The notes below the pieces were generated by a model that worked only from the letters and a program-made list of their open reading frames with translations, was not told where the DNA came from and made no database searches. Below are positions 46,844-58,289 of a stretch of DNA of 64,000 nt, piece by piece. The stretch is from Dermanyssus gallinae (Eukaryota; Arthropoda; Arachnida; Mesostigmata; Dermanyssidae): NCBI GenBank assembly GCA_003439945.1, contig QVRM01002391.1, forward strand, positions 24,877 through 88,876, in the 5' to 3' direction. The position numbers and the translations under genes were made by a program. Each line of letters starts with the position of its first letter. Within the stretch, counting starts at the first letter, position 1.

Positions 46844-47717
46844 AATGTTGTGGTCGTCGTCGATGTTCTTGTTGTTGCCGCCATGATTGGCACAATTAAC
46901 ACACGACGGCCTACAGTACGCTCTAGGCATGGCGCATACGGGAAAACGACTGCGCCCTCATTCCAAGGAGTGAACATCTTTAACACGGCCCCAGTGTTTA
47001 TCGTAAAGCGAAAGCCGAGAGTTGGGGGAACGCTGAAGTCAAGGCCAGAAAACTGTGACGTGAGACATATCTTAAGTTCGCCCAAATTGACAAAGCTTTA
47101 TTCTTATATTTTTTTACACTTATGCGACCGCACACATTTGTGACATAAAACGACCAATTAAATGGTATACACACACATATATATATATATATATATATGC
47201 ATAAATGCTCACTTTTCTACGTTACGAGCAAAGTCATGGCCATTGGTCCTACTGCTGCTGCTAAGGAGTCTATCTAGATCTATCACCGTCGATGTGTGTG
47301 GTAGCGGCGCTTTAACCTTGCCTGCTTCGTTCGACCGCAGATATGTATAGTTCATAGTCGGTCACGGTAGTCGACCGTAATCAATCTACGAGTAGCAACT
47401 AAGCGTTTACTCTGTTTGATCAGTTTTCGCCTATTGAGCGGAACACATTATATCTAACGCATGGGAAGTAGCAACCGTTTCGAGTGCTGTAGCTGTAGTC
47501 ACGTTAGTAGTAGCAGCAGTAGTAGTAAAAGCTCGCACAGCATCAGCAGCAGCAGCGGCGGCGGCAATAACCATAAAACGCATCCGTTGACGCTGAACTT
47601 TCTCAGCAACGGCCGTAACAGTTCAGAGACACCGATGACGACGACGCCGACGCCGCTGGCCGTCGAAGCTTAGCGTGCCACACGTAGAAGCGTATATCTT
47701 TCGCTATTTTCTATGTA

Positions 47718-49039
47718 CATATGCTGTTCAAAACGTATCGCGACTGTTGTGTTTTTTTCAAAAATTATTCATTTATTCATGAATATCTATTTTGTCCCCT
47801 TTAAAGTAATCCCCATGAGATATTATACACTTGTGCCAACGGTTTTTCCAATCTTCGAAGCACTTCAAAAAACCTTTTTTTTTAACCTTGTTCAGCTCTT
47901 CCTTCGATGCCGTCTTTATCTCGTCAAGCGTAGCGTAACGTCGTCCTTTCATGGGCCTCTTCAGTTTAGGGAACAAGAAAAAGTCACAGGGGGCCAGATC
48001 TGGGGAATACGGTGGCTGCGGCATCATTAGTGTGTTGTTTTTGGCCAAAAACTCGCGCACAAGCAACGATGTGTGAGCAGGGGCGTTATCGTGGTGCAAA
48101 AGCCAATTTTTGTTCTTCCACAAATCCGGGCGTTTCTGGCGGATTGCTTCGCGCAAATTGCGCATAACTTGCAGGTAATATTCCTTATTGACCGTTCTAC
48201 CCTGTGGCAAGAACTCATGATGCACCACGCCCCTGCAATCGAAGAAAACTGTCAGCAAAACTTTCACATTCGACCGAACTTGGCGCGCTTTTTTCGGTCT
48301 TGGTTCGTGCGGCAGCTTCCATTGAGATGATTGAGCTTTGGTTTCCACGTCATAACCATAAACCCACGATTCGTCACCAGTTATGACCCTCTGGAGCAAA
48401 TTTGGGTCGTCGCGGACAGAGTCCAACATCTCATTAGCAATGTTCATGCGATGCTGTTTTTGGTCGCAATTGAGCAATTTTGGTACGAATTTCGCGGCGA
48501 CCCGTCTCATGCCCAAATCATTGATAAAAATCGAATGGCACGAGCCAATCGATATGTTTAGGTCCTCAGCAACTTCTCTAACGGTGATTCGACGATGGGC
48601 CAATACCATTTTCTCCACTTCATTAATTTTTTCGTCTGTTGTTGAAGTGCTCGGGCGTCCGGCACGCTCTTCGTCGTTCACATCTTCTCGGCCTTCTGAG
48701 AACATTTTGTACCACCGATAAACGTTGCTTCGGTCCAAGGTAGCTTCTCCGTATGCCACAGTCAACATTCGGAATGCATCCGCGCACTTAATTTCGTTTT
48801 TCACACAAAATTTGATACAGGTTCTTTGATCCATTTTTTTGAATAGGTAAAAATCGAAGACGATCCAAAACACGTGCAAGCAAAGCAGCTGTCAACAATT
48901 AAGTGAACATTCAAAATGGCCGAGCTTGTCGGCATAAGTGAGAGACATGAGTAACAACCTAACGCCACAAAAAAATCGAAATTCGAATATACGTAACCCG
49001 CGAAAATTTTTCCCCCCGCGATACTTTTTGAACAAACGG
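47718..49039 (-). mobile_element. Complete mariner element with TA duplication
   Basis: The element is 1,322 bp. The target TA is present on both sides (47,716-47,717 and 49,040-49,041) and once in the empty unit 1 site at 13,942. The ends are imperfect inverted repeats: the left end contains GTTCAAAACGTATCGCG and the right end, read inward, contains GTTCAAAAAGTATCGCG. One long frame fills most of the element. Size, target site and D34D transposase identify a mariner. Confidence 0.95.
47773..48834 (-). CDS. Mariner transposase, D,D34D, uninterrupted
   Basis: This is a DNA transposase that cuts and reinserts the element at TA sites in the nucleus. It has 353 residues from the ATG at 48,834 (MDQRTCIKFCVKNEIKCADA), the usual length for mariner; the open frame extends 15 codons upstream but that start would be atypical. 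The N-terminal half has two helix-turn-helix regions (about residues 8-55, and 80-110 around VREVAEDLNISIGSCHS). Catalytic residues are Asp154 (ITGDESWVYGYD), Asp249 (HHDNAPAHTS) and Asp284 (SPDLAPCDFF). Exactly 34 residues separate the last two. There is no stop or frameshift. The sequence could encode a working enzyme, though activity cannot be judged from sequence. The subfamily is not assigned. Confidence 0.95.
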   Translation of the reverse strand: MDQRTCIKFCVKNEIKCADAFRMLTVAYGEATLDRSNVYRWYKMFSEGREDVNDEERAGRPSTSTTDEKINEVEKMVLAHRRITVREVAEDLNISIGSCHSIFINDLGMRRVAAKFVPKLLNCDQKQHRMNIANEMLDSVRDDPNLLQRVITGDESWVYGYDVETKAQSSQWKLPHEPRPKKARQVRSNVKVLLTVFFDCRGVVHHEFLPQGRTVNKEYYLQVMRNLREAIRQKRPDLWKNKNWLLHHDNAPAHTSLLVREFLAKNNTLMMPQPPYSPDLAPCDFFLFPKLKRPMKGRRYATLDEIKTASKEELNKVKKKGFLKCFEDWKNRWHKCIISHGDYFKGDKIDIHE

Positions 49040-50230
49040 TATATGAGGTGAGTTTGTTGCATATTATCTGCGATTCTAATCTAGGTTTCAATAGACCGTT
49101 GTTCGTCGTCGTTACGTCGCTAGTGTGAAGTTTTTGGCACCGAAAGCGCTTTATGCAGCTTCCCCGCACGGGTGCATTGCGTGGGCGAGTAGGAACACCG
49201 GTGTTTCGTCGTTTAAGAGAGCTTCTTTATGGGCTACTAGTTCAAAACGGCGCCCGATTTGACCCAAAAGCGCAGACTGGCGTAGGGGGACTCTAATCAA
49301 AGCCGAAGATGTATGGATAGTGCTCGTCGTGCAGAAATGTTTAGGTGAATGAATAATTTGTTTGCTTCTAGCTCCCTAGCAGAGAGAGAGAGGCCCTTTG
49401 CCCAGGCCAGATTTGTGGGTGCAAGTCAGTGTCGATCGAGACCCAAGGCATGATCGAGAAACGGCACGGACGAACGAGAATGCCACCATGGAACACGGAG
49501 CACGCAGATCATGGCACATTTGCGTTTGGATTTTAGCGCTCCTCATTCTGAATGCCTCCTGGGCAATTGTTTGACATTTCGGGATTCTATGCCGCGCACT
49601 ACAATACCTGAAGAGGTGTCGGCACAAGACGCATCCGTAGAAGTTCCTCTGTATTCCATCATCATCAGAGGGTTAGCGCCCTGGCACCATGACGAGTGAA
49701 TGATATAATGTCATTGCTGTACGGGGCCGTCCTAGTACTTCTGCCGATGAAACCTACGTTCGACCGCCAAAGAGCAAGGGCGCGTATGGGGATAAACCTA
49801 TTTGGCGGCAAACGCTCGGTCCCACATTTTACCACGTCTTTTGTCGGGGTCGGCACTTTAAGCGCTCGGCCTGGCTTGAACCGTACAGCGTGACCCAGGG
49901 TACCCGTGTGCAGCGCATATCACATCATTATTGCTCTGATATCTCGCTCCGGAGAGATAGTTCTACAGGTTTTTAGACAAATAACATAGCAATCGCATGG
50001 GGTCATTTTCGTACAATCAGAAAGTAGAGCTTTCAATGAGCTCAACTTTCTGAAAGCTGTCAACGGTGGAATATATATATATATATTGCTTTTCATTGAT
50101 GGGGTAAGGTTTTTATTTCTAAAGGTGGTTTTCCGCTCTCGAATGCGTGCAGAAATAAGGTGGTCCACGTGCTGGAAGGTGGCCCACTGCTGACAGAGCA
50201 TCTGCCAGAACGTGGAGTCTAAAGAAAACG

Positions 50231-53074
50231 TACGCTTTTGACGCTTATATGCAGAACTGACAAGCTAAAATTAGTGGCGTAGACATAGCGATTTTTTGGA
50301 CAGTAGCAGTAAGGAACACTGGGTGGAGGGCTAGCGGAGTGTAGGATCGGCATCTAATTACATCCTTCACAACCCACGGATTTTATCACGTTCTGTACAA
50401 CGTGGAGGGCTTCCATGACCCACAGGACAAACGTCGATGCAAATGTGATAGCTACCATGCCGCAGTATGTCTGGCGGTTCGGTCCATAGCAGAACTAGGA
50501 AAAATGCTAGATTAATGGTTGTGTCGAAACATCCTGATGTAACACCCTGAATATACACACTTACCCTGCCGGTGTTAATAAGTACGCACATGCATACATA
50601 TATACACGCACATAGGATGCTTTCTGATACTACCATCTGTCCGTGCTAGTACAGCGGGGATGTAATTTTATGTAATTGATATAATTTTATACAATTGAAT
50701 CACGTTGAAATAAACGACGGTTACAATTAAAGCATTAATAAGGACAAGTTTGATGAGTCCTTTAGAGCGGCCTATGATGAATGTACTCGACGAAATTATG
50801 CTCCGTGAGACAGCCAACGTCATGTTAGCAGAGGAAGATGCGAGTTCTTGTATATACTAACACTATACACCAAGTAGTAGACAGACACTTAAGCAACCGT
50901 GAACATAAGAATGGGAATCGTTAGGCCAGATACTTAGCATTGGGTAGAAAAAACAATTGGCCTAGTCGCTCCACTTAACCTAGGACTCGGACGGCCTCGT
51001 CCTAGATAAACCTATCGGGGCAGAAGTTAATGTGTTATTAGAGTCCCCCTTCCAAGGTATGAGCTATTCGAATTCTAAACCGTTTGCTTGAAGAAAATCA
51101 AACCCTACATAGTAACTGTAGATGTACCTTCACATAAAACTGTTTTGTTGTTGTGTCAGAATTTTGCCATTGCTTCTGCCTAAATGCAAAAAAAGGAGGA
51201 CGCGGCATATATTGAAAACGTTTTTTAGCGGCTTTTATTTACTGGTGCCGCTTGAACTGCTCTTTCCACTTGACTTCCTACATGGTTTCAAAAAATGCTT
51301 GCATTGGCTGTTATAGTGTTCTACAGTTGTTTTTTTGTTATAGTGTTCTCCACATAAATCAATTTAGTTGCAAATTTGACTATGTTACCCCTAGATCTAG
51401 GATCATCGTTTCGAAGTTAAATTGCTACTGTCTTTTGCAAATGTATGCATCATTAAGCCTACTCCGACTATATAATGCAGTTAAGGCTCGGCTGTATAAG
51501 TCAAGCCACTTTAATTTTATTTTCTCCAAGCTTCTGGCTCTGCTTCTATCCCTTTTCTTTAGGCATAACGCGCAACATACGGTAAATCGTGCAAGTATTA
51601 ACGTGCATATACGGCAACGTGCAAAGGCACAGATATGCCCGGCAAATTTTACGAATAGCTGAAGGACCGAGAGTTATTGCCTCTGGCCCCAACTCGGGCT
51701 CCAGGACCTTTTTAGAATCTCTACTGGACCCACAGGGGATAAGGCCAGATGATGGCCTCACAAAGCGGCAAAATAGTAAAAGAGTCAACTTAGGAGGATC
51801 TCGAGCAAAAATTAAGATAGAAGCCGTGATCTTGCAACCACCAGTGAGAAGAAGCCGCACAGGAGGAGGGTGGACTACGGCTTAGGGGAATACAGGACGA
51901 CGCGCGGGGAGCTTGCACTTACAATAAGGCAATTATTCTTGTTAATAGAAACTGGCCAGCGGAGGCGCTGCAGTACGTCTCCCTAACCGTAACACACATT
52001 ACGGAGCGCAGGAACTCCGATTTTTGCTACTCACTCAAAGGCACAAGCGCGCACAGCAATAGTGTCGGCCGCTGGCTTCGGTGCTTAAAAAAGCAGACAG
52101 GAATGGCATGGAAAACTATTGGTGAACCTGTGCCTCTTTACCAAATCAGCGATTTCTTGTGGTAGCAATGACTAAGCCGCGCAGAGGAATAAAAACTTTA
52201 TCTAAAAGGTTCTCATTAAAGTGGTTGTGTGTTTATTGCAGCTGGGCACGGCTAAATTTGCTTTACGTCATGCCCAGCTGGCGTGAATCGCTTATGTCGA
52301 GGACACAGATGGTTATCTGAGTAAGGTCGGCGAGATGTGGCTCGCTAGAAGTTTTTTTAAGGGGGCGCAATTCTTCGAGTACTCCCCCCTACGGCTTTGG
52401 AATCCCCCAAGACAAGCCTCGCCGCTTGCTTGACCGCCTGGATTATGGCCAGACAGAAACACATTTCCATAAACACCCTTAGGAATATTCAAACCCAAGT
52501 GCCCACGCACCTGGAGCACGCCTCGAGACGTTGGCGGAACTCCGTGCGTTGGCAAAACTATGGTGGATGCAATCATGCAAAAGGCGCCAGATTATTTCAA
52601 TGGCTCCTTAGAAGATAACACCCTTGTGGGTTGTTGACCTTCTGACAGACGAAGCTGATTGAATGAATTTTGAGGCCGGCTTTTGGCCTTCCATGTCAAT
52701 GGGGCTCTTCGGCTCTTAGAGCCTTAACTTGGGAGAATTCTCATCTGGTATGTAATCGTGACTGCCCCACCAGCGATGAAGCTACTTCTGTGGGCGCACA
52801 TCTGCGACGCAGGTGGCTCATGCAGCACCCGCGCACACTGTTAATAAGGAAGTATGGGATATGACAATCCCAGCCACCAATCTCTCTAAATCGAATATAA
52901 AGATGGGCCTTTCGTTCTAGCAAAAAGAAGACACGCGTAAGTAGGAGGACATTTTCTTTGAAGGACGGCCAAGAGAGCTGGGTGGTAGTGGAGACAAACG
53001 AGATACCAGTACGTTCTGCTGAAACGACTTAATGCCAAGATCAGGTTCACGCATGTCCTCTCGGACAGTCAGTT
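50231..53074. other. Unit-2-only segment between blocks B and D
   Basis: Unit 1 joins B and D directly at 15,131/15,132, so this stretch and the following R1 pieces (to 53,996) are missing there. Frames at 51,589-51,885 and 52,397-52,618 are basic and may be LINE ORF1 debris on the plus strand, but no zinc knuckle is visible. No host gene is seen. Confidence 0.45.
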
Positions 53075-53299
53075 TTGCTACCATTTGCCATGATTACCAT
53101 TGCCACGGAGCCCGTTAATCATCTTTTTGGCAGCGCGGCCGAACGGCTGACGGCGTCTTTTAAAGCAGGCTCTTTTGTATTGCTCATACCACTTGACGTA
53201 CGAAACGCTGCTAACACTTTTACTGGGAAGCCATACTTTTTTAAGGTCACTAAAATGCGTGACAGGCCTGCGTCACTGGCAGTCATCGGTGACTAGTAT
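53075..53299 (+). pseudogene. R1-type RT remnant, plus strand
   Basis: The frame contains LIPLDVRNAANTFTGKPYFF followed by RDRPASLAVIGD. This resembles the R1 reverse transcriptase block with the first catalytic Asp (LDVRNAFNT, then a region ending in DYL). Upstream and downstream motifs are not recognisable in frame, and YADD is not seen. The remnant faces an opposite R1 fragment that begins about 100 bp to the right. Confidence 0.5.
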
Positions 53300-53399
53300 G
53301 AGACTCGGCAAACCCCTTCAAACGTCAGGCTCTTCCGTCCTGAGGAGGTGCGTCGATGAGTGCCCAGCTACTTTAGCCCGCCCTATCTTGGCTCTTTAC

Positions 53400-53990
53400 C
53401 TCGACCGCCCCTTTGCAGGCGCCGCTTAAACATTCAAATCTTTTCATTTCAAGGTTCGTCTCCAAGTCCATAATGCTATCCAAGTAATTGCACCGTATAG
53501 CTAGCATTCGGGCGTTGTCATCATATGGGCAATTCGTTTCGTCAGGCTGAGACCCTGCACATCCCCAAACGTGGCAGAGCGCGCCCCTGTGAAGGCCGCA
53601 CGCCGGGTGCTCGACGTCGTCGGATTTTCCCGAGTCGAGGACAGGACACACAGTGGTTTTTTTATACCTTCCGTGTACTCCAGAAACTGCCCGTGTCCCG
53701 TCAACACTTAAGTGGTTTAATACGACAGTTTTCCATGCCGGCAGCTGTACCAGGGCCGAAGGTCCGGAACCAGTTTTTTCGTCCGCAGGGTTCGCCTGTC
53801 GGCCGTCCAGGTGCTTCACTCATCCTGCCAAGCATCCACAGTGGCCTCTCTAGCCGTGCTTAGATAGAGATTCCCGTCAAGTGATCGATCGTTTCTTTCC
53901 CCGACCAGCAGGTTATACGGTAGATCCAGTAGGGCTACTCGTATTAACTTGGCAGCTGCTCCGCGATCTTCTAGCAGGAGCACGCTCACC
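53400..53990 (-). pseudogene. R1-clade ORF2 C-terminal fragment, minus strand
   Basis: Read on the minus strand, frames give a Trp-containing stretch (EATVDAWQDE), then WTADRRTLRTKKLVPDLRPW, HGKLSY and VLTGHGQFLEY. This is the conserved R1 C-terminal order (W...GRWTHRLIP, then HGE..Y, then LTGHG.F..YL). It ends in a damaged Cys/His segment (SGKSDDVEHPACG). Three frames are used, so several indels have accumulated. It abuts block D at 53,997. Confidence 0.65.
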
Positions 53991-54689
53991 TTGCAATTTG
54001 ACCCTTAATTCGTAGGAATGGGCCATCTCACACTAAAAAGCTGATCCGGCCCCCGATAACCGCATTTTCATCCCTGATTTTCGACTTCAATTGGGCACCG
54101 CAGGAGTCTTCGCCTTTTACATCACGAAGTATTTTACAGGGCCAGAACATTGCCAAACTTAGATGTTTCTTTTTTATTAGAAAATCGACCACCGATACAT
54201 GCATGCTCCGCTTTTCGGGGATTGTGGGCAAAACCAAACACACGGTCTAGGCTAGCACATGACGACACGCGATACTGGAGGATTCGCGCAGAGAACCTGC
54301 GTCGAAACCGCCTTGCACACACAGTCGAGATAAGCGTAGTAGTGCCATGCCGAGCCTGTCAAAGTGGAGGAGGAACCCGGAATTTGGAGAGTGAGGGGGC
54401 ACTTAGTGCCAATACAGCTGCCGGAACCGACCGTGCAGGAGGCATTCTTTGAAGCCTCTTAGAAACGTCGCGTCGTACCCTGCAGCCGCATTGTCCAGCA
54501 GCGGCACCAGTTCGATCAGCTGCTGAGCCAATGCTACTTATCAGCAGTGACCGGCGTGTTAGGCGCGCGGGTATGAATGTGACCCTGTATAGAATATCGG
54601 CGACACCCTCATTGCTTGGTCTAAATACTAATGTGCCTGAAATAAAAACAGTTGCATTTAGTGCACCTACACATTCCCGCACAGGAACG

Positions 54690-55350
54690 CAAAATTGTGA
54701 TATATGGTTCGCTAGAAGTGATCAGATCCGCAACCGTTTTTGGGATTTCTCTTCAGAGGAGACCTAAGACAGTCGCTTCTAACAGATCGAATTGCTTTAA
54801 AAGGTCGAACGGCAATTGACGCTTGTCAAGAAGACGTGTCGCTAATCTTCCTTTTTTCTATTAGTTCATACCTTCAAGCTTTTAAAGAGCATATGCTAAG
54901 GTATTGCGTTGCAGTCTGCGGTGGTGCGTACATGGCAGTCTTGCAAAGTTTCCAGAATGCTCAAAACGATGCACTGCAAGCAGTGCTTGGTGTGTGTGTG
55001 CACACTATCATCTCTCAAGTGCAGCAAGCTTTAAAGGATAAGTAAACACATTTGCAGGGCTGATATTTAAATAAGCCTGAATTAGGGGAAATACCGTGAG
55101 AATGCCACTCTTTGTGTAACCCTTTAAATTGCTCAATAAGATACGTTTTCAATCAATACATAACGGAAGCTCTCGAATTTTAGACAGAATCCTTTAATCA
55201 CTAAATTTTAGGAAAGCTAACTTAGGGGAGATACCCCGAAGATGTCACCCCTTGGGTAACCCTTTATTTGATTCATGTCATTTGAGAGAGGCAGTGCAGA
55301 GATCTCTTCGTAAGGGTCAGGCAGGTAGACGTATGATGCGTCATAGACTC
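54690..55350 (+). pseudogene. LINE 3'-terminal fragment, unit 2
   Basis: This is the copy of 15,856-16,487, with the same CVAVCGGAYMAVLQSFQ block (frame ending 55,045), the same frame breaks and the same pair of diverged direct repeats. It differs by scattered substitutions. Confidence 0.5.
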
Positions 55351-55907
55351 TAAAGAGCACAGCCGACGGATGCACTCTGTGCACTTTCGCAACAATCTGC
55401 TATAGACGTGGCAATTTGAACATGCAAGATCAGACCACAGGTCAGAGGCACAGAAAATATCCAGGTCTCTAACTTTTCATCAGACTCGTTTAGCTTTTCC
55501 CATTCCGGTGCACGGCGTAATTTTAACTACACAACGCGAGTCATTTCCCAGATTGACAAAAAAGTACTGGCCTCGTCTAAATTGTAAAACGCCTTTTAAG
55601 CAAATTTAAGTTTGCCTGACTCAGATGACCTCATACTCTGCCGAGACATACATCAGCCTTGAAATAACCTTAAAGTGCAGTCGCCAGACGTCACCTACCT
55701 CTCAATGAAGACAGTCTAGAGCTGTGCGCACTGCTGGACGATGTGCGCAGTAAAGGTATTCCCAGTATAATAGAGCACACGTTCCTCCACACCACAGGCA
55801 GTCAGAGATTTGTTAAGTTTACAACGTCAAAAAAATTAACCGTGACAGACGCCCACTTACTCCCACTAAGGGGGTTTCAAGCTGCAGACGGAGTTTTGAC
55901 TATACTA

Positions 55908-57502
55908 AAGTGTGTTGCAAAAAATGAGCAACTCATGTTTTTTGGTGATAATTTCGGCTTGGTTTATTTGAATGGCTTGAATTTTAAGCGCATGCTGTAC
56001 ATGACGAAACACGAGTATGGTGGTAATTTCGTTGCAATCTCACAATCGGTTCATACAAAAAATAAAAAAGTGTGAAAAAACAGTGTTGCAAAATATTAGC
56101 AACAATAACGCCTTACGGCGTATTCGATTCTTAGCAGGGCTGTATGACTCATTTGAAACTACATATTTTATTCTAGAAACGGGGTTTTCGTTCCTTCTTC
56201 TGAATCTAATCGTAAACTTGGTCTTTCATGGAGTTAATGAGCTGTTGTAAGTACGAAAGTGGAAAATTAGTCCATGCTTGCTGGACAGCTTCTTTGAGGT
56301 CCGACAAATTATCATATTGTCGACCATTTGCGTAAATCTGCTTCACCAAATGTCCCCAACGATTTTCGATGGGATTCAGGTCTGGACTCAATGCCGGCCA
56401 GTCAAAAAGTGGCACTCCTTGTTCTTGAAAAAATGCTATCGTGCTAGCCGAGGTATGAAACGTGGCGCTGTCTTGTTGAAAAACTGCGTCAGGTCCCCCA
56501 ATTCTTCTGAAATGGGCTTCTAACTGGGAACCGACGATACGCTGGCACTTGTCGGAATTGTTTCGGCCCACAATCGAGACTAGATCGGACTTCCCATTAT
56601 ATCCAAACGCGCCCTAATATTTCACAGAACCACCACCGGCCACACGTTTCGAGAACCATTTAGGTTCCTTCCGTAAGTCGTGCCAATAGTACTGACGGCC
56701 GTCAGGGCCATCGAGATTAAATTTCTTTTCATCCGAGAAGACGATGTTTTTCCACTCGTTATCCCAAGTTTGGTATCTATGCGAAAATTCACGCCGTGCG
56801 ACAATGTGCTTCGGTTGCAGTCGCGGCATAAGCTTCCTTTTCGCGTATCGCACGTTTTTGTCAGAACTTAACACTCGGTACACTGTAGATCGGTGCACTG
56901 GCACCCCCAAAGTAGTCCTGATCCTGGAAGAAGACATTTGGTCATGAGTAGCCAACTGTATGATCCTTCGCCGATCTCGAATAGTCAAAACTGGCTTACG
57001 CCCACTGTTAGATCTGCACCTTTGGTTTACTCCAGGGTGTAAGAACCTGCTGATGGTGCTCTTATGCCGTCCTAATCTGGTTGCTTTAGCAGTTACTGTA
57101 TGACCGAGCTCAGCATATGCCTCAATTCTTGTCTTTTCGTTATCCGAGAGATCCTTTGTACGACCCATGGTTTAAACATACGCTTCGCCGTTAGTTTGGA
57201 ACAATGACTAAGCTGTAGAATATTTTGCAGCTATAGAACGATTGATTTAGCTAGACAATATTCTTGACATTTGATCCCCGGGATCGAATATCAGCTGTAG
57301 TATCGACTATCCTCTACAAACAAGAGCTGTTTTTTCACACTTTTTTATTTTTCGTATGAACCGATTGTGAGATTGCAACGAAATTAACACCATACTCGTG
57401 TTTCGTCATGTACATCATGCGCTTAAATTTCAAGCCATTCAAATAAACGAAGCCGAAATTACCACCAAAACACATGAGTTGCTAATTTTTTGCAACACAC
57501 TT
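55908..57502 (-). mobile_element. Tc1-like element, unit 2
   Basis: The element is 1,595 bp between TA dinucleotides (55,906-55,907 and 57,503-57,504), the same insertion as 17,040-18,627. The right inverted repeat keeps a few bases (near 57,427-57,434) lost in unit 1, so it pairs slightly better with the left repeat. Confidence 0.92.
56206..57168 (-). pseudogene. Tc1-like D,D34E transposase, one in-frame stop
   Basis: The frame is 320 codons long with a single TAG at residue 185, where relatives have Trp (GSVKY then stop then GAFGYNG). Catalytic residues are Asp146 (FSDEKKFNLDGPDG), Asp233 (FQQDSATFHTS) and Glu268 (SPDLNPIENRWG). It lacks the one-base loss seen in unit 1. Apart from the stop the frame is complete from the MGRTKDL start to KDQVYD. 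The stop is shared by both units, so the element was already inactive, or needed read-through, before the duplication. Confidence 0.92.
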
Positions 57503-58289
57503 TATAAACTATGTAAGAAATTGCTGTAATCAATACACGTCTGGCGTGTAGCCAGAAAATTGCACAACAAGGCTGCTTCGCGAACTTACCTGCACTCCAG
57601 CTTCTTCCCACACTTTATGTAGTAAATAACGGCTTTTTCTATTCTAAATAGATGTTATGATGTGAATTGCATATCACTTGAATGAATGTGACTCCAAGTT
57701 CTATGTTTTTGATTATTTTAAATTCCGTGTGACGATACTTTTCTCACGTAGCCGATGCTATGCGTCTTGCGACAAGTGAGCTCGGTTAGAGTTTTACGCA
57801 GGCTGTTGTGATTTATTTACGGCCTTTTCTTCTGAAACCGTTTAGCACTACTGTAAGAAATTACGGGAATCCTGACATGCGCCACCCCAGCCCCAGTATC
57901 AATTCTGGGGCTCGCAAACCTGCACAAAGAGATCGATAGCTGCGTGGGCACTGCTTTAAATCCATGGAAGCGGGTGTTGCACCAACTTCTACATTCTACT
58001 CCCATCCGGTGCCTCCTGTCTGCCTTGATGAAGCTCAAACGCGTCCGCCAGATCGTAAACAACTTCCACAACTCCAACACCTAGAGATGCGTCGCCTGGA
58101 GCGCCTCTGGCTTTCTCTGCCTAATTCCAAGGCTGGTTCACTTTTGCTATTCCCCACTCTTTCCCATTTGCCTACAGACGCTTTTTCTAGACTGGATACA
58201 GTTAAAACGAGCTTTCCTGGTAATTTTCTTGACCGCCTTTATGAACAGGATAGCCTCAAAGAGGGCACTAGGCTCCCTCCACATCTTCG

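Larger units (their letters stand above)
44456..50230. repeat. Duplicated block B, unit 2
   Basis: This is the second copy of block B, longer because a complete mariner element lies at 47,718-49,039. Other differences are a GC-rich insert containing a short palindrome near 44,680, a longer GTT array at 46,810-46,850 and a shorter (TA)n array at 47,178-47,198. Reading frames here mirror those in unit 1 because of DNA identity, which is not evidence for coding. Confidence 0.95.

Noticed and set aside
47461..47673. Ser-rich 70-codon frame (MGSSNRFECCSCSHV...) in unit 2
   Set aside because: It is built from AGT/AGC triplet repeats, and the unit 1 copy near 13,695-13,900 is frameshifted by one base. 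No domain is visible.
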